Positions 1 to 8,492 of a stretch of 44,364 nt of DNA are shown one piece after another. This DNA comes from Mycobacterium sp. 852002-10029_SCH5224772 (GTDB lineage Bacteria; Actinomycetota; Actinomycetes; Mycobacteriales; Mycobacteriaceae). The translations under genes and the position numbers were made by a program. The stretch is taken from positions 1 to 44,364 of the forward strand of contig NZ_LZHT01000007.1 of NCBI RefSeq assembly GCF_001667315.1. The letters are read 5' to 3'. The notes beneath the pieces are model-generated. The model was not told the origin of the DNA, searched no databases, and saw nothing but the letters and a program-made list of their open reading frames with translations. Position 1 is the stretch's first letter, and each line of letters starts with the position of its first letter.

Positions 1-2
1 CT

Positions 3-71
3 ACCGGCGAGCGCGCCCACTGGTGGTGGTATGACCCCTTCCAACCCCAACCACCACCGACCAACAACTAG
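3..71 (+). CDS. C-terminal fragment of a possible DUF222/HNH (13E12-type) protein, cut by window edge
   Basis: An open frame runs from the first bases of the window to a TAG at 69-71 and encodes about 22 residues, including TGERAHWWWYDPF and a proline-rich tail. Aromatic, proline-rich tails like this occur at the ends of some mycobacterial DUF222/HNH endonuclease (13E12 repeat) proteins, but the piece is too short for a firm assignment. If correct, it would explain a contig boundary here, because that family is multi-copy. It could also be a chance reading frame. Confidence 0.3.
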   Translation, partial: TGERAHWWWYDPFQPQPPPTNN

Positions 72-474
72 CCCCGCACCGCATCGACACCCAAACACGT
101 TGGGACATCAAGGAATTCGATCATGTTGCCCGGCGGCCTAGCGCGTCGTGGACCGGCTGTCATGACACACTGAGCTCAATGGTGGCCGTCGACTATCCGT
201 ACGTTTGCTGGCGTCGGTTTGCGTTGGCGCGATTGCAGACTCCCAATATCCGGCATCCGGGCATACCCGGAGTTTCGCGAGCAGGGCAGCGCCCCTTGCC
301 AATCGATCCAGTCGCCCTCGGCTAATTGATTTAGGGCGAATAGCTTCACTTAACACCTCGCTTGTGTGCGATTCTTTGACCAGTACGCGTGGCAGTTGTG
401 CGGAACGGCGGAGGAAAAGGCTCGGATTGGTCAACGAATTCCTGGGGGTGTCGGCGAGCGGAGAGGGAGGATTT
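72..474. other. Leader region with no supported gene
   Basis: No convincing coding region is present. The frame of the next gene stays open upstream to a TTG at 205, but that extension (residues such as [15 protein letters not shown]) does not resemble the family N-terminus. A small perfect inverted repeat, TCCGGG-cata-CCCGGA, lies near 256-271. Several stretches are AT-richer than the surroundings, for example near 325-350. The strong purine-rich ribosome binding site of the methyltransferase (GAGAGGGAGG) lies at 461-470. Confidence 0.5.
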
Positions 475-477
475 GTG

Positions 478-1401
478 GTGCGGAGAGACGACGATAGCTG
501 GGATCTGACCAGCCATGTCGGCGCGACCGCAACGCTGGTGGCCGCGGGCCGCGCCAGGGCTACCAATTCGGCCGAACCGTTGATCGAGGACCCGTTCGCA
601 GAGCCGTTGGTCCGCGCGGTGGGCATCGAATTCCTCATCAGATGGGCCACCGGAGAGCTCCGCGCTTCCGACGTCGACGATCCCGAAGCGGCGTGGGGTC
701 TACAGCGAATGACCACCGAGTTGGTGGCCCGCACTCGCTACTTCGATCGGTTCCTCGCGGACGCCACAGCCACCGGGATCCGCCAGGCGGTGATCCTGGC
801 GGCCGGGCTTGACGCGCGCGGCTATCGACTGTCGTGGCCCCCCGGGATGACGGTGTATGAGATCGATCAACCGGACGTGCTGCAATTCAAGGCCGAAACC
901 TTGGCGCGGCTGGGTGCCGAACCGACGGCACGTCTGCGGATGGTGCAGGCCGACCTGCGTCACGACTGGCCGGCCGCGCTGCTGCGTAGCGGATTCGAGC
1001 CGGCGCAACCGACCGCCTGGATGGCCGAAGGACTGTTCGGTTATCTGCCCCCGGAAGCCCAGGATCGGTTGCTGGACAACGTCACCAATCTCAGCGCGCC
1101 GGGAAGCCAGATGGCCATGGAGACGTTCGTGGGGTCGTCGGATCTGGACTCCGAGCGGGTCGAAGAGATCATCCGCAGTGCGACTCGCACCTGGCGCGAC
1201 CATGGATTCCATCTAGACATCTGGTCGCTGAACTATTCCGGGGCCCGCAGCGACGTTTCCGACTACCTCGACAACCACGGGTGGCGATCGGTGGGGACCA
1301 CGGCCGCGCAGCTGCTGGCCGATCACGACCTGCCCGCGATGCCTGGCAATCACGCCGCGCCTTCCGACAAGCCCAGCTACTACATTTCGGTTCTCGCGTG
1401 A
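478..1401 (+). CDS. Class I SAM-dependent methyltransferase, mycobacterial LCM-like family
   Basis: A 307-residue protein of the large mycobacterial methyltransferase family (leucine carboxyl methyltransferase-like, TIGR00027 type); substrates are mostly unknown. Family marks are DDDSWDL and [12 protein letters not shown] at the N-terminus, DPFAEPL (about residues 39-45), the SAM-binding loop [14 protein letters not shown] (105-118), the acidic YEID (127-130), and [13 protein letters not shown]. The frame is open upstream to 205, but GTG 478 (or adjacent GTG 475) is chosen because GAGAGGGAGG at 461-470 is correctly spaced and homologues begin just before DDDSWDL. It lies 25 bp upstream of the glycosyltransferase-LytM gene and probably shares its transcript. 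A role in methylating a glycan or lipid made by this cluster is inference. Confidence 0.88.
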   Translation: MRRDDDSWDLTSHVGATATLVAAGRARATNSAEPLIEDPFAEPLVRAVGIEFLIRWATGELRASDVDDPEAAWGLQRMTTELVARTRYFDRFLADATATGIRQAVILAAGLDARGYRLSWPPGMTVYEIDQPDVLQFKAETLARLGAEPTARLRMVQADLRHDWPAALLRSGFEPAQPTAWMAEGLFGYLPPEAQDRLLDNVTNLSAPGSQMAMETFVGSSDLDSERVEEIIRSATRTWRDHGFHLDIWSLNYSGARSDVSDYLDNHGWRSVGTTAAQLLADHDLPAMPGNHAAPSDKPSYYISVLA

Positions 1402-1426
1402 TACACGCGACTTAGAGGACAGCAGG

Positions 1427-2647
1427 ATGCGAATTCTGGCGGTAACGCGCGCGCACAATGCCGGGGATACCTTGGCCGATACCTTGGACTCGCTGGCCAC
1501 CTTCAGCGACGAGATCTACGCGATCGACGACCGCAGCATCGACGACACCGCCGCGATTCTCGCGAACCACCCCGCGGTCACCAATGTTGTTCGCGCCCGG
1601 GTGGATCTACCGTCCACACCCTGGTTGATCCCCGAGTCCACCGGCCTGGAGCTCCTGTACCGGATGGCCGATTTCTGTCGCCCGGACTGGCTGGTGATGG
1701 TCGACGCCGACTGGGTTTTCCAGATCGACGTCGACATCCGTGAGGTGCTTGCGCGCACGCCGGACGACGTGGCGGCTTTGATGTGCCCGATGGTTTCCCG
1801 CTGGGATGATCCCGAATATCCGGACATGGTGCCGGTGATGGGCACCGCCGAGGCGCTGCGCGGGCCGTTTTGGCGTTGGTACCCGGGTCTGTATGCGGGC
1901 TCCAAGTTGATGCACAATTCGCACTGGCCGGCCAACATCACCGACCACGGTCGGATAGGGCAGCTGGACGGAATCCGCTTGACGCACAACGGCTGGTCGA
2001 CGCTGGAGGAACGGATCGCGCGAGTCAAGCACTACATGCGGCTGGATCCGGATTTTCGGCACAACTTCGGTGTGGCCTATGACCGATCCCTGCTGTTCGG
2101 TTACGCACTCGACGAGGTCGACCTCCTCAAAGCGGACTACCAGCGGCGGATGCGCGGCGACTTCGACCGGACCGAACCGGGGGCACGTCTGCCGATCGAG
2201 GCGGAGCCACGCGCGATCGGCCGCGGATACGGGCCCCGCGCGGACGGTTTCCATCCCGGAGTCGACTTCGCCGCTGACCCCGGAAGCCCGATCTACGCCG
2301 TCATATCCGGAACTGCGTGCTGCGCAGGCGAAGTCGATCACCTTTGCTCGGTGACCATCTCGAACGGCGATACCAAAATCCGTTACGTGTTTCGGCCCGG
2401 TGACGCCACGCAAATCGCAGTCGGTGATCGAATAAGTGCGGGAACCCGGATCGGCAGCATCGGTGCGGAAGACCAATCAACAGACGGTTACCTGCATTTC
2501 GAGACGCGAGTTCGGCACGCACACGTCAATCCGCTGCGCTTTCTGGGCAACATGGGCCTGCGGCCCTGGCCGCCACCGGGACGGATGCGCGCGGTATCGG
2601 GCAACTACCCGCCCGCCACACCGTGCACAATCACCGCCGACGGGTAA
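1427..2647 (+). CDS. Glycosyltransferase family 2-like / degenerate M23 (LytM) fusion protein
   Basis: A 406-residue two-domain protein without a signal peptide. Residues 1-240 look like a GT2-type glycosyltransferase: [16 protein letters not shown] start, acidic DDRSIDD (34-40), and VDAD (92-95) at the usual metal/nucleotide-sugar position. Residues about 262-380 match a LytM/M23 fold: HPGVDFAA with H276 and D280, [15 protein letters not shown], and LHFE with H357. The three zinc ligands are therefore present. Both histidines normally used for catalysis are replaced: F322 in YVF (usual YxH) and Y355 in YLH (usual HxH). I infer an intracellular transferase carrying a binding or structural M23-like module rather than an active peptidase. 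The gene ends tail-to-tail inside the next minus-strand gene (17 bp overlap). GAGGACAGCAGG upstream supplies the ribosome binding site. Confidence 0.82.
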   Translation: MRILAVTRAHNAGDTLADTLDSLATFSDEIYAIDDRSIDDTAAILANHPAVTNVVRARVDLPSTPWLIPESTGLELLYRMADFCRPDWLVMVDADWVFQIDVDIREVLARTPDDVAALMCPMVSRWDDPEYPDMVPVMGTAEALRGPFWRWYPGLYAGSKLMHNSHWPANITDHGRIGQLDGIRLTHNGWSTLEERIARVKHYMRLDPDFRHNFGVAYDRSLLFGYALDEVDLLKADYQRRMRGDFDRTEPGARLPIEAEPRAIGRGYGPRADGFHPGVDFAADPGSPIYAVISGTACCAGEVDHLCSVTISNGDTKIRYVFRPGDATQIAVGDRISAGTRIGSIGAEDQSTDGYLHFETRVRHAHVNPLRFLGNMGLRPWPPPGRMRAVSGNYPPATPCTITADG

Positions 2648-3683
2648 TCTCGGGCGACCTCAACACAGCGCGTTGGGCCGCCTCGACGCGTTCCAGCAGA
2701 CTGCGGCCGGCCCGGATCGTCGAACGGACCTCCTGCAGCAGTTTGGCGGGATGCTGCAGGTCCATGTCGTGCAGTCCTTCGTAGCGGTCGATGCCGAAGC
2801 CCACCGTCTCGATACCAATTCCGAACGGCAGGGTCAGAGTTCGCAGCGCGTCAAAGTTCTGATAGGGGACGAAGGGCTGACCGGTCACCAGTAGGCAACT
2901 CGATTGCTGCATATCCAGTGTCCGCGCGGTGAAGGTGAAGGTATCCGCGGAGGTGGCGCGGCGGTTGTTCGGGTCCGGCGACGGTGCCTCGATCAATGTG
3001 ATGGGCAGCCCGAGGTCATTGCTGTGTTCGCCGAAGCGCCAGACCATCCGGCCCCGATGCGGGTCGCCGTCCCGCTGCCGCCCATGCCGTACCACTTCGC
3101 GAGTATCCATCCCGAAGGCGTCGGCCGCAGCGGCCGCCAGCAGATCGAATTCGGTACGCGCGCCTGGCGCGCAGGACGCGACCGCGTCGTCTTCGGACGG
3201 CAACAGCCGCCGAGAAGCGGCGGCCAGCACGATATGACCGACGCGATTCTCGGCCGCCAGGTCCCGCGCCCACCGAGCCCGAAGCATGTTCGAGTAACGT
3301 CCGGTGCCGATCACCAGCATGTAGTCGAACGTTGTGTCAGTGGGCCACGATTCATCTGTAAGGCCCAGCTGTTGCGCCAACGTCGTGATCGTGTCCAGTT
3401 GCCCGTCCGGCAGGTCCAGACGGGGAATCATCCACCGTGCCCCGCCGTCGGCGTCTTGGCACCGCACCTGCTCCCCGCTCCGACGTGCCCTCGCCCGGCC
3501 CCGGTAATCCCATACTCCGCTGAAATCGTCCAGGGAGGCTAACCGGGCTGCCAGATGGGCGTGCCGCGGGAAGACTCCGCCGAACATCGCAACCAACTGC
3601 GCCAGCGAGTCATGCGCACTCCACGCGTCGACCTCCCGGCGCAGCGACGCCAAAAACTCACTCCCGAATTCGCCGCCACGCAT
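2631..3683 (-). CDS. DUF218-like (ElyC/SanA/YdcF-type fold) protein, function unknown
   Basis: A protein of about 350 residues that I do not recognise by name. Its middle follows the order of DUF218 motifs: [18 protein letters not shown] (nucleotide-like loop then arginine helix), [39 protein letters not shown], and [19 protein letters not shown]218 proteins are linked to envelope precursor or sugar metabolism in other bacteria, which would suit the neighbouring glycosyltransferase and epimerase; that link is inference. The frame is open to GTG 3770. I chose ATG 3683 because GAGGTG lies just upstream and the earlier residues look non-conserved; ATG 3749 is another option. There is no signal peptide or membrane helix. 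Its stop lies inside the 3' end of the convergent glycosyltransferase gene. Confidence 0.6.
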   Translation of the reverse strand: MRGGEFGSEFLASLRREVDAWSAHDSLAQLVAMFGGVFPRHAHLAARLASLDDFSGVWDYRGRARARRSGEQVRCQDADGGARWMIPRLDLPDGQLDTITTLAQQLGLTDESWPTDTTFDYMLVIGTGRYSNMLRARWARDLAAENRVGHIVLAAASRRLLPSEDDAVASCAPGARTEFDLLAAAAADAFGMDTREVVRHGRQRDGDPHRGRMVWRFGEHSNDLGLPITLIEAPSPDPNNRRATSADTFTFTARTLDMQQSSCLLVTGQPFVPYQNFDALRTLTLPFGIGIETVGFGIDRYEGLHDMDLQHPAKLLQEVRSTIRAGRSLLERVEAAQRAVLRSPEITRRR

Positions 3684-3830
3684 CGACACCTCAGCCGGAC
3701 TGTTCACTTGAGTTCCCTGCTCCGCAAACACGCCATCACACCCAGCCATTTGTGAAATGCAAACTTTCACCAGCCTAATGCGGCGAGCTGGGCAAGACGC
3801 GCCTTTTCCGGAGATCCGTAATCGCGGGGC

Positions 3831-4814
3831 TCATAGGGGAGACAAGACGCCGCTGATCCCGTCTTGTTCGTAGGTGTATTGCGGCTGGTCCTTCGCCCAT
3901 TGGATATAGCGGTCGATGCCTTCCCAGATACCGACTTCGGGCTTGAATCCGATGCTTTTAGCGAGTTCGATGTTGGCCGGGAAGCGAGCAACTTCGCCGG
4001 CGCGTGCTTCGCGACGTTCGATCGTGGCGTCGAACTTCCCGGCGATGTACTCGACGATGTCCTTCACCCGGGTGTTTTTGCCGCTTGCGAAATTGATCGC
4101 CTGTCCACGAAGCGCGGTGTTTTGCAATACAAGGTTGTATGCACGGACGATATCGCTGACGTACAGATAGTCGCGTGTTGCCGAACCGTCGCCGAAGATC
4201 GTGAGGTTTTCGCCGTTGATGGCCTGACGGACGAGTCGTGGAATCAGCGCACCGAATCGTCCGGTTTTCTGGCGCACCCCGAAGATGTTGAATGGCCGAA
4301 CGATCGTGACGTCAAGGCCATAGGAGCGGAAGTAGGAGTAGCACAACCGATCGGCCGCAGCCTTGGAGGCGCCGTAGGGGCTGTTCGGTTTGAGCTCCGC
4401 CCTCTCGTCAAGAAGCTCGCCCTCCTGCAGATGGTGTCCGTCGCCGTACACTTCGCAGGTTGACACGTAGATCAACCGGTTCTTGTAGCGCCTTACCGCC
4501 TCGAGCACACGGTAGGTACCCATGACGTTTGTTTCGAGAAAGCTCTCTGGATCACCGAGAGACTGGTCGACGTTGATATTGGCGGCCAGATGAAAAACGA
4601 CGTGGTGCTCGCGCACCGCGCGATGGACCGTTTCTCCATCGGTCACCGAACCCGAGATAAAGGCCGCTCGCTCGTGCGAATGAAAGTCATTCGTGTTTCG
4701 GGTCGCGCTCTTCGATGACGTATTCAGGACAGTGACCCAATGCCCATCGGCCAGTAACGACTCGCACAGATGGCTTCCCTGAAAGCCTGCGCCCCCCGTG
4801 ACAAGTATTTCCAT
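3831..4814 (-). CDS. NAD-dependent epimerase/dehydratase (extended SDR), nucleotide-sugar type
   Basis: A 327-residue extended short-chain dehydrogenase of the UDP-glucose 4-epimerase/dTDP-glucose dehydratase class. The NAD-binding loop is GGAGFQG (G7 to G13), where Q replaces the more usual I. HLAAN (75-79) is followed by STCEVYG (118-124) and the catalytic YGASK (Y147, K151). RPFNIFGVRQ and the DYLYVSD segment are typical of nucleotide-sugar enzymes. ATG 4814 is chosen over the upstream frame extension because GAGGGG precedes it and the Rossmann fold starts at residue 2. Which sugar it converts cannot be read from sequence. It is transcribed towards the DUF218-like gene, about 150 bp away, and is the last intact gene before the IS110 scar. 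Confidence 0.87.
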   Translation of the reverse strand: MEILVTGGAGFQGSHLCESLLADGHWVTVLNTSSKSATRNTNDFHSHERAAFISGSVTDGETVHRAVREHHVVFHLAANINVDQSLGDPESFLETNVMGTYRVLEAVRRYKNRLIYVSTCEVYGDGHHLQEGELLDERAELKPNSPYGASKAAADRLCYSYFRSYGLDVTIVRPFNIFGVRQKTGRFGALIPRLVRQAINGENLTIFGDGSATRDYLYVSDIVRAYNLVLQNTALRGQAINFASGKNTRVKDIVEYIAGKFDATIERREARAGEVARFPANIELAKSIGFKPEVGIWEGIDRYIQWAKDQPQYTYEQDGISGVLSPL

Positions 4815-4910
4815 CTGGTTCGCCCCTCGCGTGCTATCCGTAATGCGTGAGCCTAATCGATGCTCGCGGGCCAAGTGGGCGATCCGACTTGATAGCAGAT
4901 GCTCTTATGT

Positions 4911-5045
4911 TCAGGCAAGAAGTTCGTTGGTTGTTCTGCCGGGTTCGCGGACGGCGTGGTAAACTCCGCCGGCGATGTAGCGCTTGACGCAGCGCATTAT
5001 TTCGCTTTTGATTTTGCCTTCGCCCAGGCGGCGGACGACTCCCGC
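4911..5045 (-). pseudogene. C-terminal remnant of an IS110-family transposase
   Basis: On the minus strand, directly after the stop of the LpqL paralogue, about 44 codons read RRLGEGKIKSEIMRCVKRY then IAGGVYHAVREPG, ending at a TGA. The pattern E-x-x-RC-x-KR-x-I-A-x-x-x-Y is the usual C-terminus of IS110-family (IS900/IS1110-like) transposases. No N-terminal DEDD domain is present, so this is a scar and not an active element. Codons are AT-rich (AAA, ATA, AGA) compared with neighbours. It marks the border between accessory region 1 and the conserved lpqL side. Confidence 0.62.
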
Positions 5046-5047
5046 CA

Positions 5048-6520
5048 CTACGGCATTCGGGTGCGATGCCTCTTGTCGTGTGACGGCACGCCGTTGACCC
5101 CGCCGATGGATTCGGCGTAGCTGCCGACCGCGAACCCGACGCCAGAACCCATGATCGCCAACGCGTCGGGGTTGACGTTGTCGACGGTGTCCCGCGGGCC
5201 CTGGAAGTTCGGGTCGAACGGCGCACCGGCCTGGCCGCCCCACAATCGGGCCTGCACGGTGGTTTTCGTCTGCGAGGCACCGGTCGTCAGGCCCCCGATC
5301 GGCACGCCCGCGACCAGGAAGGGGTGATAGTCAGCCCGGGTGTCCAGCGGCATGTCCGCGGCGCGCTTGCCGGCGAGGTTCAGATAGCCGGCCAGGGTGC
5401 GTTCGATGCCGGCCGAGCCTTCGGGGACGTCCGCGGCGGAGACGCCGTGTCCGGGCGGGCCGGACTGATCGCCGTCGTCGGTGAAGAAGCCGGGGTTGGG
5501 CGAGCCCAGCATGGTGAAGTTCAGATACAGCGCGATGTCGTTGAGCTGGTCACGATCCATGCCGAACACGTAATCCATGACCCCGCCCCGGCCGTCCTCC
5601 CCGGCGCCCCAGAACACGAACCGAACGGCGTTGTTCACCGGGGCCAGTGGGCCCAGCTGCAGCGCCGTTTCCAGCACCGCGGCCACCCCGGATCCGTTGT
5701 CGTTGATGCCGGGCCCGGCACGGGGGCCGTCGAGCTGCGCACCCACCACGACGACCTCATGGGGTGACCCGGTCTTGGTCTGCGCCAAGACATTCCGGGA
5801 CGTGATCTTGGTGTTCACCGCATCGAGCACCAGGCGTATCGGTGCGGTCGCACCGGCCAGGGCCGCGGCGCCGTAGGGGTTGACGACGGCGACCGGCACG
5901 GTCAGCTGCTTGAAGTAACCGGGGCTGAACAGCGTGGCCGGGGCGCCCCGACCGTTGGGGGCGCTCAGCACGATCAGCGCGCTCGCCCCCTTGGCCAGCG
6001 CGCTGTTCTGTTTGTCGACCACCGAGCAGCGGGTGTCGTCGACGACGGCGATCGCGCCCTTGGGCATCACGGCCGGGTAGTCGTGGGCTGCGCAACCCGA
6101 CGGCTGCGTCGGCCGGATCGCTTGCGCCGTCAGGCCGCCGGGCGGTGTCTGCACCAGCAGCGAGGCCTGGTCGACGGGATAGGTGCGGCCCCCGACCGTC
6201 AGCGACGGCTTACCCATGGACACGGTGTAGAGCCGGTCGAACTGCGGTGTCTGCACGTCGAAACCCTTGTCCCGCAATGCCTTGGCCACGTAGCCCACGC
6301 TGGCGTTGAAGCCTGGCGTGCCGTCCGCGCGGTTGCCACCGTTGGCGTGGGCAATGTCCTGCAGGGCGCGCAGGTGGGTGACTATGCCCTCGCCGGTGAT
6401 CTTTTTGGCGAGGCCGTGTCCGAGATCGGGTGTCGCGGTGGGCAGGCCGGGCCGCGTCGACGAACAACCCGCCACGAGCACGATGCTCAGCAACAGCGCT
6501 GCGCGCAGGCGGGAAATCAT
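5048..6520 (-). CDS. LpqL-paralogous PA-M28 lipoprotein, predicted catalytically dead
   Basis: A 490-residue lipoprotein with a signal peptide and lipobox VAGC (Cys19), a PA-like insert and an M28 aminopeptidase fold. It is collinear with the adjacent LpqL: TPGFNASVGYV, SRNVLAQTKTG, GINDNGSGVAAVLETA and PEGSAGIERT all match. The metal centre is not retained. LpqL H264 corresponds to Q262, the general base E309 to G307, D338 to T336, and H441 to Q440; only D274 and E308 remain. The fold with lost residues suggests a binding or regulatory pseudoenzyme on the outer face of the membrane. Its ATG overlaps the LpqL stop by ATGA, so the pair is probably translationally coupled. It is not LpqM, because no HEXXH is present. 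The last 11 residues differ from LpqL, next to the IS scar. Confidence 0.9.
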   Translation of the reverse strand: MISRLRAALLLSIVLVAGCSSTRPGLPTATPDLGHGLAKKITGEGIVTHLRALQDIAHANGGNRADGTPGFNASVGYVAKALRDKGFDVQTPQFDRLYTVSMGKPSLTVGGRTYPVDQASLLVQTPPGGLTAQAIRPTQPSGCAAHDYPAVMPKGAIAVVDDTRCSVVDKQNSALAKGASALIVLSAPNGRGAPATLFSPGYFKQLTVPVAVVNPYGAAALAGATAPIRLVLDAVNTKITSRNVLAQTKTGSPHEVVVVGAQLDGPRAGPGINDNGSGVAAVLETALQLGPLAPVNNAVRFVFWGAGEDGRGGVMDYVFGMDRDQLNDIALYLNFTMLGSPNPGFFTDDGDQSGPPGHGVSAADVPEGSAGIERTLAGYLNLAGKRAADMPLDTRADYHPFLVAGVPIGGLTTGASQTKTTVQARLWGGQAGAPFDPNFQGPRDTVDNVNPDALAIMGSGVGFAVGSYAESIGGVNGVPSHDKRHRTRMP

Positions 6521-7998
6521 GACTTGGCGAGAACGTGCCGGGTGCGGTCTTCCATGGCGGGGACGCCGTTGTGTCCGCTGAGGTCTTGAGCGTAAAGCCC
6601 AAGCGCGTAGGCCACCCCGCCGCCGTTGATTCCCAGCGCGGCGCGGTCGATGTGATCGAGGGTGTCGCCCTTTTGGTGGTAGTTGGGGTCGAACGGTTGG
6701 TCGGCCGTCCCGCCCCACAGCTTGGCCTGATCCGCGGACATCTTCCCCTCGGCGCCCGAGAACAGGCCGCCGGCGGGGATCCCCGCCAGGGTGAATCCGT
6801 CGTAGTCGGACCGGCCGTCGAACGAGGTGTCCTGTGCGGTCTTGCCGGCCGACTTCAGGTAGGCAACCAGCGTGCGCTCGATGCCGGCCGATCCCTCGGG
6901 AACCACCGGTTTGCCGCGCGCGTCCATGGACAGCGATTGGTCCCCGTCGTAGGTGAAATAGCCGGGGTTCGGCGATGCCAGCATGTCGAAGTTGAGGTAC
7001 AGCGCAATGTTTTTGAGCGCGGCCAAGTCCAGCGACTCGACGTAGTTCCGCGACCCGATGAGCCCGAGCTCCTCCGCACCCCAGAAGCCGAATCGCAGCC
7101 TGTTGTGTACCGCCGGCGAACTTCCCAGCCGCACAGCGGTTTCCAGTACCGCGGCCACTCCCGATCCGTTGTCGTTGATCCCCGGGCCCTCGGGCACGCT
7201 GTCCAGGTGCGCCCCCGCCATCACCACGTTGGCGTCCGATCCGGTTTTGGTCTGCGCGATCACGTTGCGGGCCTTGAAGCTTTGCGCGCTGGCATCGAGC
7301 TTGATCGTGGTGGGTCCCGGCTGACCGCGCAACTGCACCCCGGTGGATTTCGTCACGCTGATCACCGGGATCTTCACCTCGGTAGTCGGCCCGAGCGTGC
7401 CGCCCATCTGTTCTTCGTCGACGTTGTCGGCGATGATCATCGCCGCGGCTCCCCGCTGCGCCGCGACGTCTTCCTTCTGAGCGAACGGGCAGGTGCCGCG
7501 ATCGACGAGCACCACCGCGCCCCGTACGGGGAGATCGCCGTAGTCGGGGCCGGCGCACCCCAAGCCGTTCGCCGGTGGGGCGAGAAGGGGCCCGCTCACC
7601 CCGCCCGGCGGGGTTCCGAGGCTGAAGTCCAGCGCACGCGCCTCCACCGGCCTGCCGCCGACGGTCACCTCCGGCTTCTCGGCGTGAAACACTCGAGCCG
7701 AGAACTCCGGCGTTTGAACGTCAAATCCGCTGTTGCGCAAGGTATTCACCACGTAGTCGACGCTGGCCTCGTAACCGGGGGTGCCCACCGCCCGAGTGCC
7801 ATTGTTGGCGTTGGCAATGTCTTGCAGCCTGGACAGGTGGGCCATCATCGCGTCGGTCGTCACCTTGGCGCGCAACGCGGACGCGAACTCGGCCGCGCCC
7901 GTCTGCTGCTGGCCGGACCGGTGGGAGCAACCGGTCAAGAATGCGGTCAGGGCGATCACGGCGAGCGCCGCCGGCAACGTCGTGAGTTTGTTCACCAT
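6517..7998 (-). CDS. lpqL: LpqL, lipoprotein aminopeptidase (PA-M28)
   Basis: A 493-residue secreted lipoprotein matching mycobacterial LpqL. The signal peptide ends at lipobox LTGC (Cys24). A PA domain lies roughly at residues 125-245, followed by an M28 zinc aminopeptidase domain with all expected residues: H264 in AHLDS, D276 in INDNGSG, E309 and E310 in GAEELG, D338 in NFDML, and H441 in NYHQKGD. The family cleaves N-terminal amino acids outside the membrane; the physiological substrate is uncertain. The start at ATG 7998 follows GGGGCG. A TAACCT hexamer 8 nt upstream could also allow a leaderless transcript. It is the third gene of the CD225-DUF2752-lpqL-paralogue minus-strand run. Confidence 0.94.
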   Translation of the reverse strand: MVNKLTTLPAALAVIALTAFLTGCSHRSGQQQTGAAEFASALRAKVTTDAMMAHLSRLQDIANANNGTRAVGTPGYEASVDYVVNTLRNSGFDVQTPEFSARVFHAEKPEVTVGGRPVEARALDFSLGTPPGGVSGPLLAPPANGLGCAGPDYGDLPVRGAVVLVDRGTCPFAQKEDVAAQRGAAAMIIADNVDEEQMGGTLGPTTEVKIPVISVTKSTGVQLRGQPGPTTIKLDASAQSFKARNVIAQTKTGSDANVVMAGAHLDSVPEGPGINDNGSGVAAVLETAVRLGSSPAVHNRLRFGFWGAEELGLIGSRNYVESLDLAALKNIALYLNFDMLASPNPGYFTYDGDQSLSMDARGKPVVPEGSAGIERTLVAYLKSAGKTAQDTSFDGRSDYDGFTLAGIPAGGLFSGAEGKMSADQAKLWGGTADQPFDPNYHQKGDTLDHIDRAALGINGGGVAYALGLYAQDLSGHNGVPAMEDRTRHVLAKS

Positions 7999-8051
7999 CG
8001 CGCCCCAGGTTAGACCGCGGCCCAAGCGGCCGGGATCAGGACACGTCGGGA

Positions 8052-8480
8052 TCAGACATACAGCGCAGTGAAGGGCGCAAAGGGGATGTTGCGCACCACG
8101 AACCACGCCAGCACCAATGAGAGCGTCACGACGGCGGCCCAGCGACGATGTTGCCAACTGCGGACCCGCCGCCCCACCAGGTGCCCGTAGGTCCAGGCCA
8201 GGTACGCCCACACCAACAGCACCGCCGCCGCCAGGCCGAGCGCGTTGAACCTGGCGGCCGCCAACAGATTGCCGTGCATGAGGCAATACAGCATGCGCAG
8301 GCTGCCGCAGCCGGGACAATCGATCCCCAACAACGCCTTGGTGGGGCATACCGGCAGCGGGCCGTTCGGGGTGGTCGGGTCAGCCGCCCAGATAGCGGCG
8401 CACATCAACGTCGTGGATGCGGCCACCACCAGTGGTGCACCCAGGCCCGCGTGCGCCGCCCCCCGGCGGGTCACCATCAT
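8052..8480 (-). CDS. DUF2752 membrane protein
   Basis: A 142-residue integral membrane protein with the DUF2752 signature CPTKALLGIDCPGCGSLR (about residues 45-62), flanked by hydrophobic helices (about 15-32, 79-97 and 112-130). DUF2752 proteins have no settled function; the CPxCG pattern is conserved and may bind metal or be redox-active. Two in-frame ATGs open the gene (8480 and 8477). It follows the CD225 gene by 12 bp and precedes lpqL by 53 bp, all on the minus strand. Pairing with a CD225 protein is common in actinobacteria (recalled, not searched). Confidence 0.85.
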   Translation of the reverse strand: MMVTRRGAAHAGLGAPLVVAASTTLMCAAIWAADPTTPNGPLPVCPTKALLGIDCPGCGSLRMLYCLMHGNLLAAARFNALGLAAAVLLVWAYLAWTYGHLVGRRVRSWQHRRWAAVVTLSLVLAWFVVRNIPFAPFTALYV

Positions 8481-8492
8481 CGAGACCCGGGC

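Noticed and set aside
478..4814. Glycopeptidolipid or rhamnose pathway cluster
   Set aside because: No rmlABD, no mps peptide synthetase and no rhamnosyltransferase of the GPL type is present; the epimerase alone does not show the sugar.
5048..6520. Naming the LpqL paralogue lpqM
   Set aside because: LpqM proteins carry HEXXH and are not collinear with LpqL; this protein is an M28 paralogue of LpqL.
5048..7558. Single 836-codon minus-strand frame covering both M28 genes
   Set aside because: The upstream part is lpqL read in another frame; the paralogue starts at ATG 6520 with its own lipobox.
6535..8013. 492-codon plus-strand open frame opposite lpqL
   Set aside because: It is the mirror of a clear, conserved lipoprotein gene; the product is rich in Arg, His and Gly without domain features, as expected for an antisense frame in GC-rich DNA.
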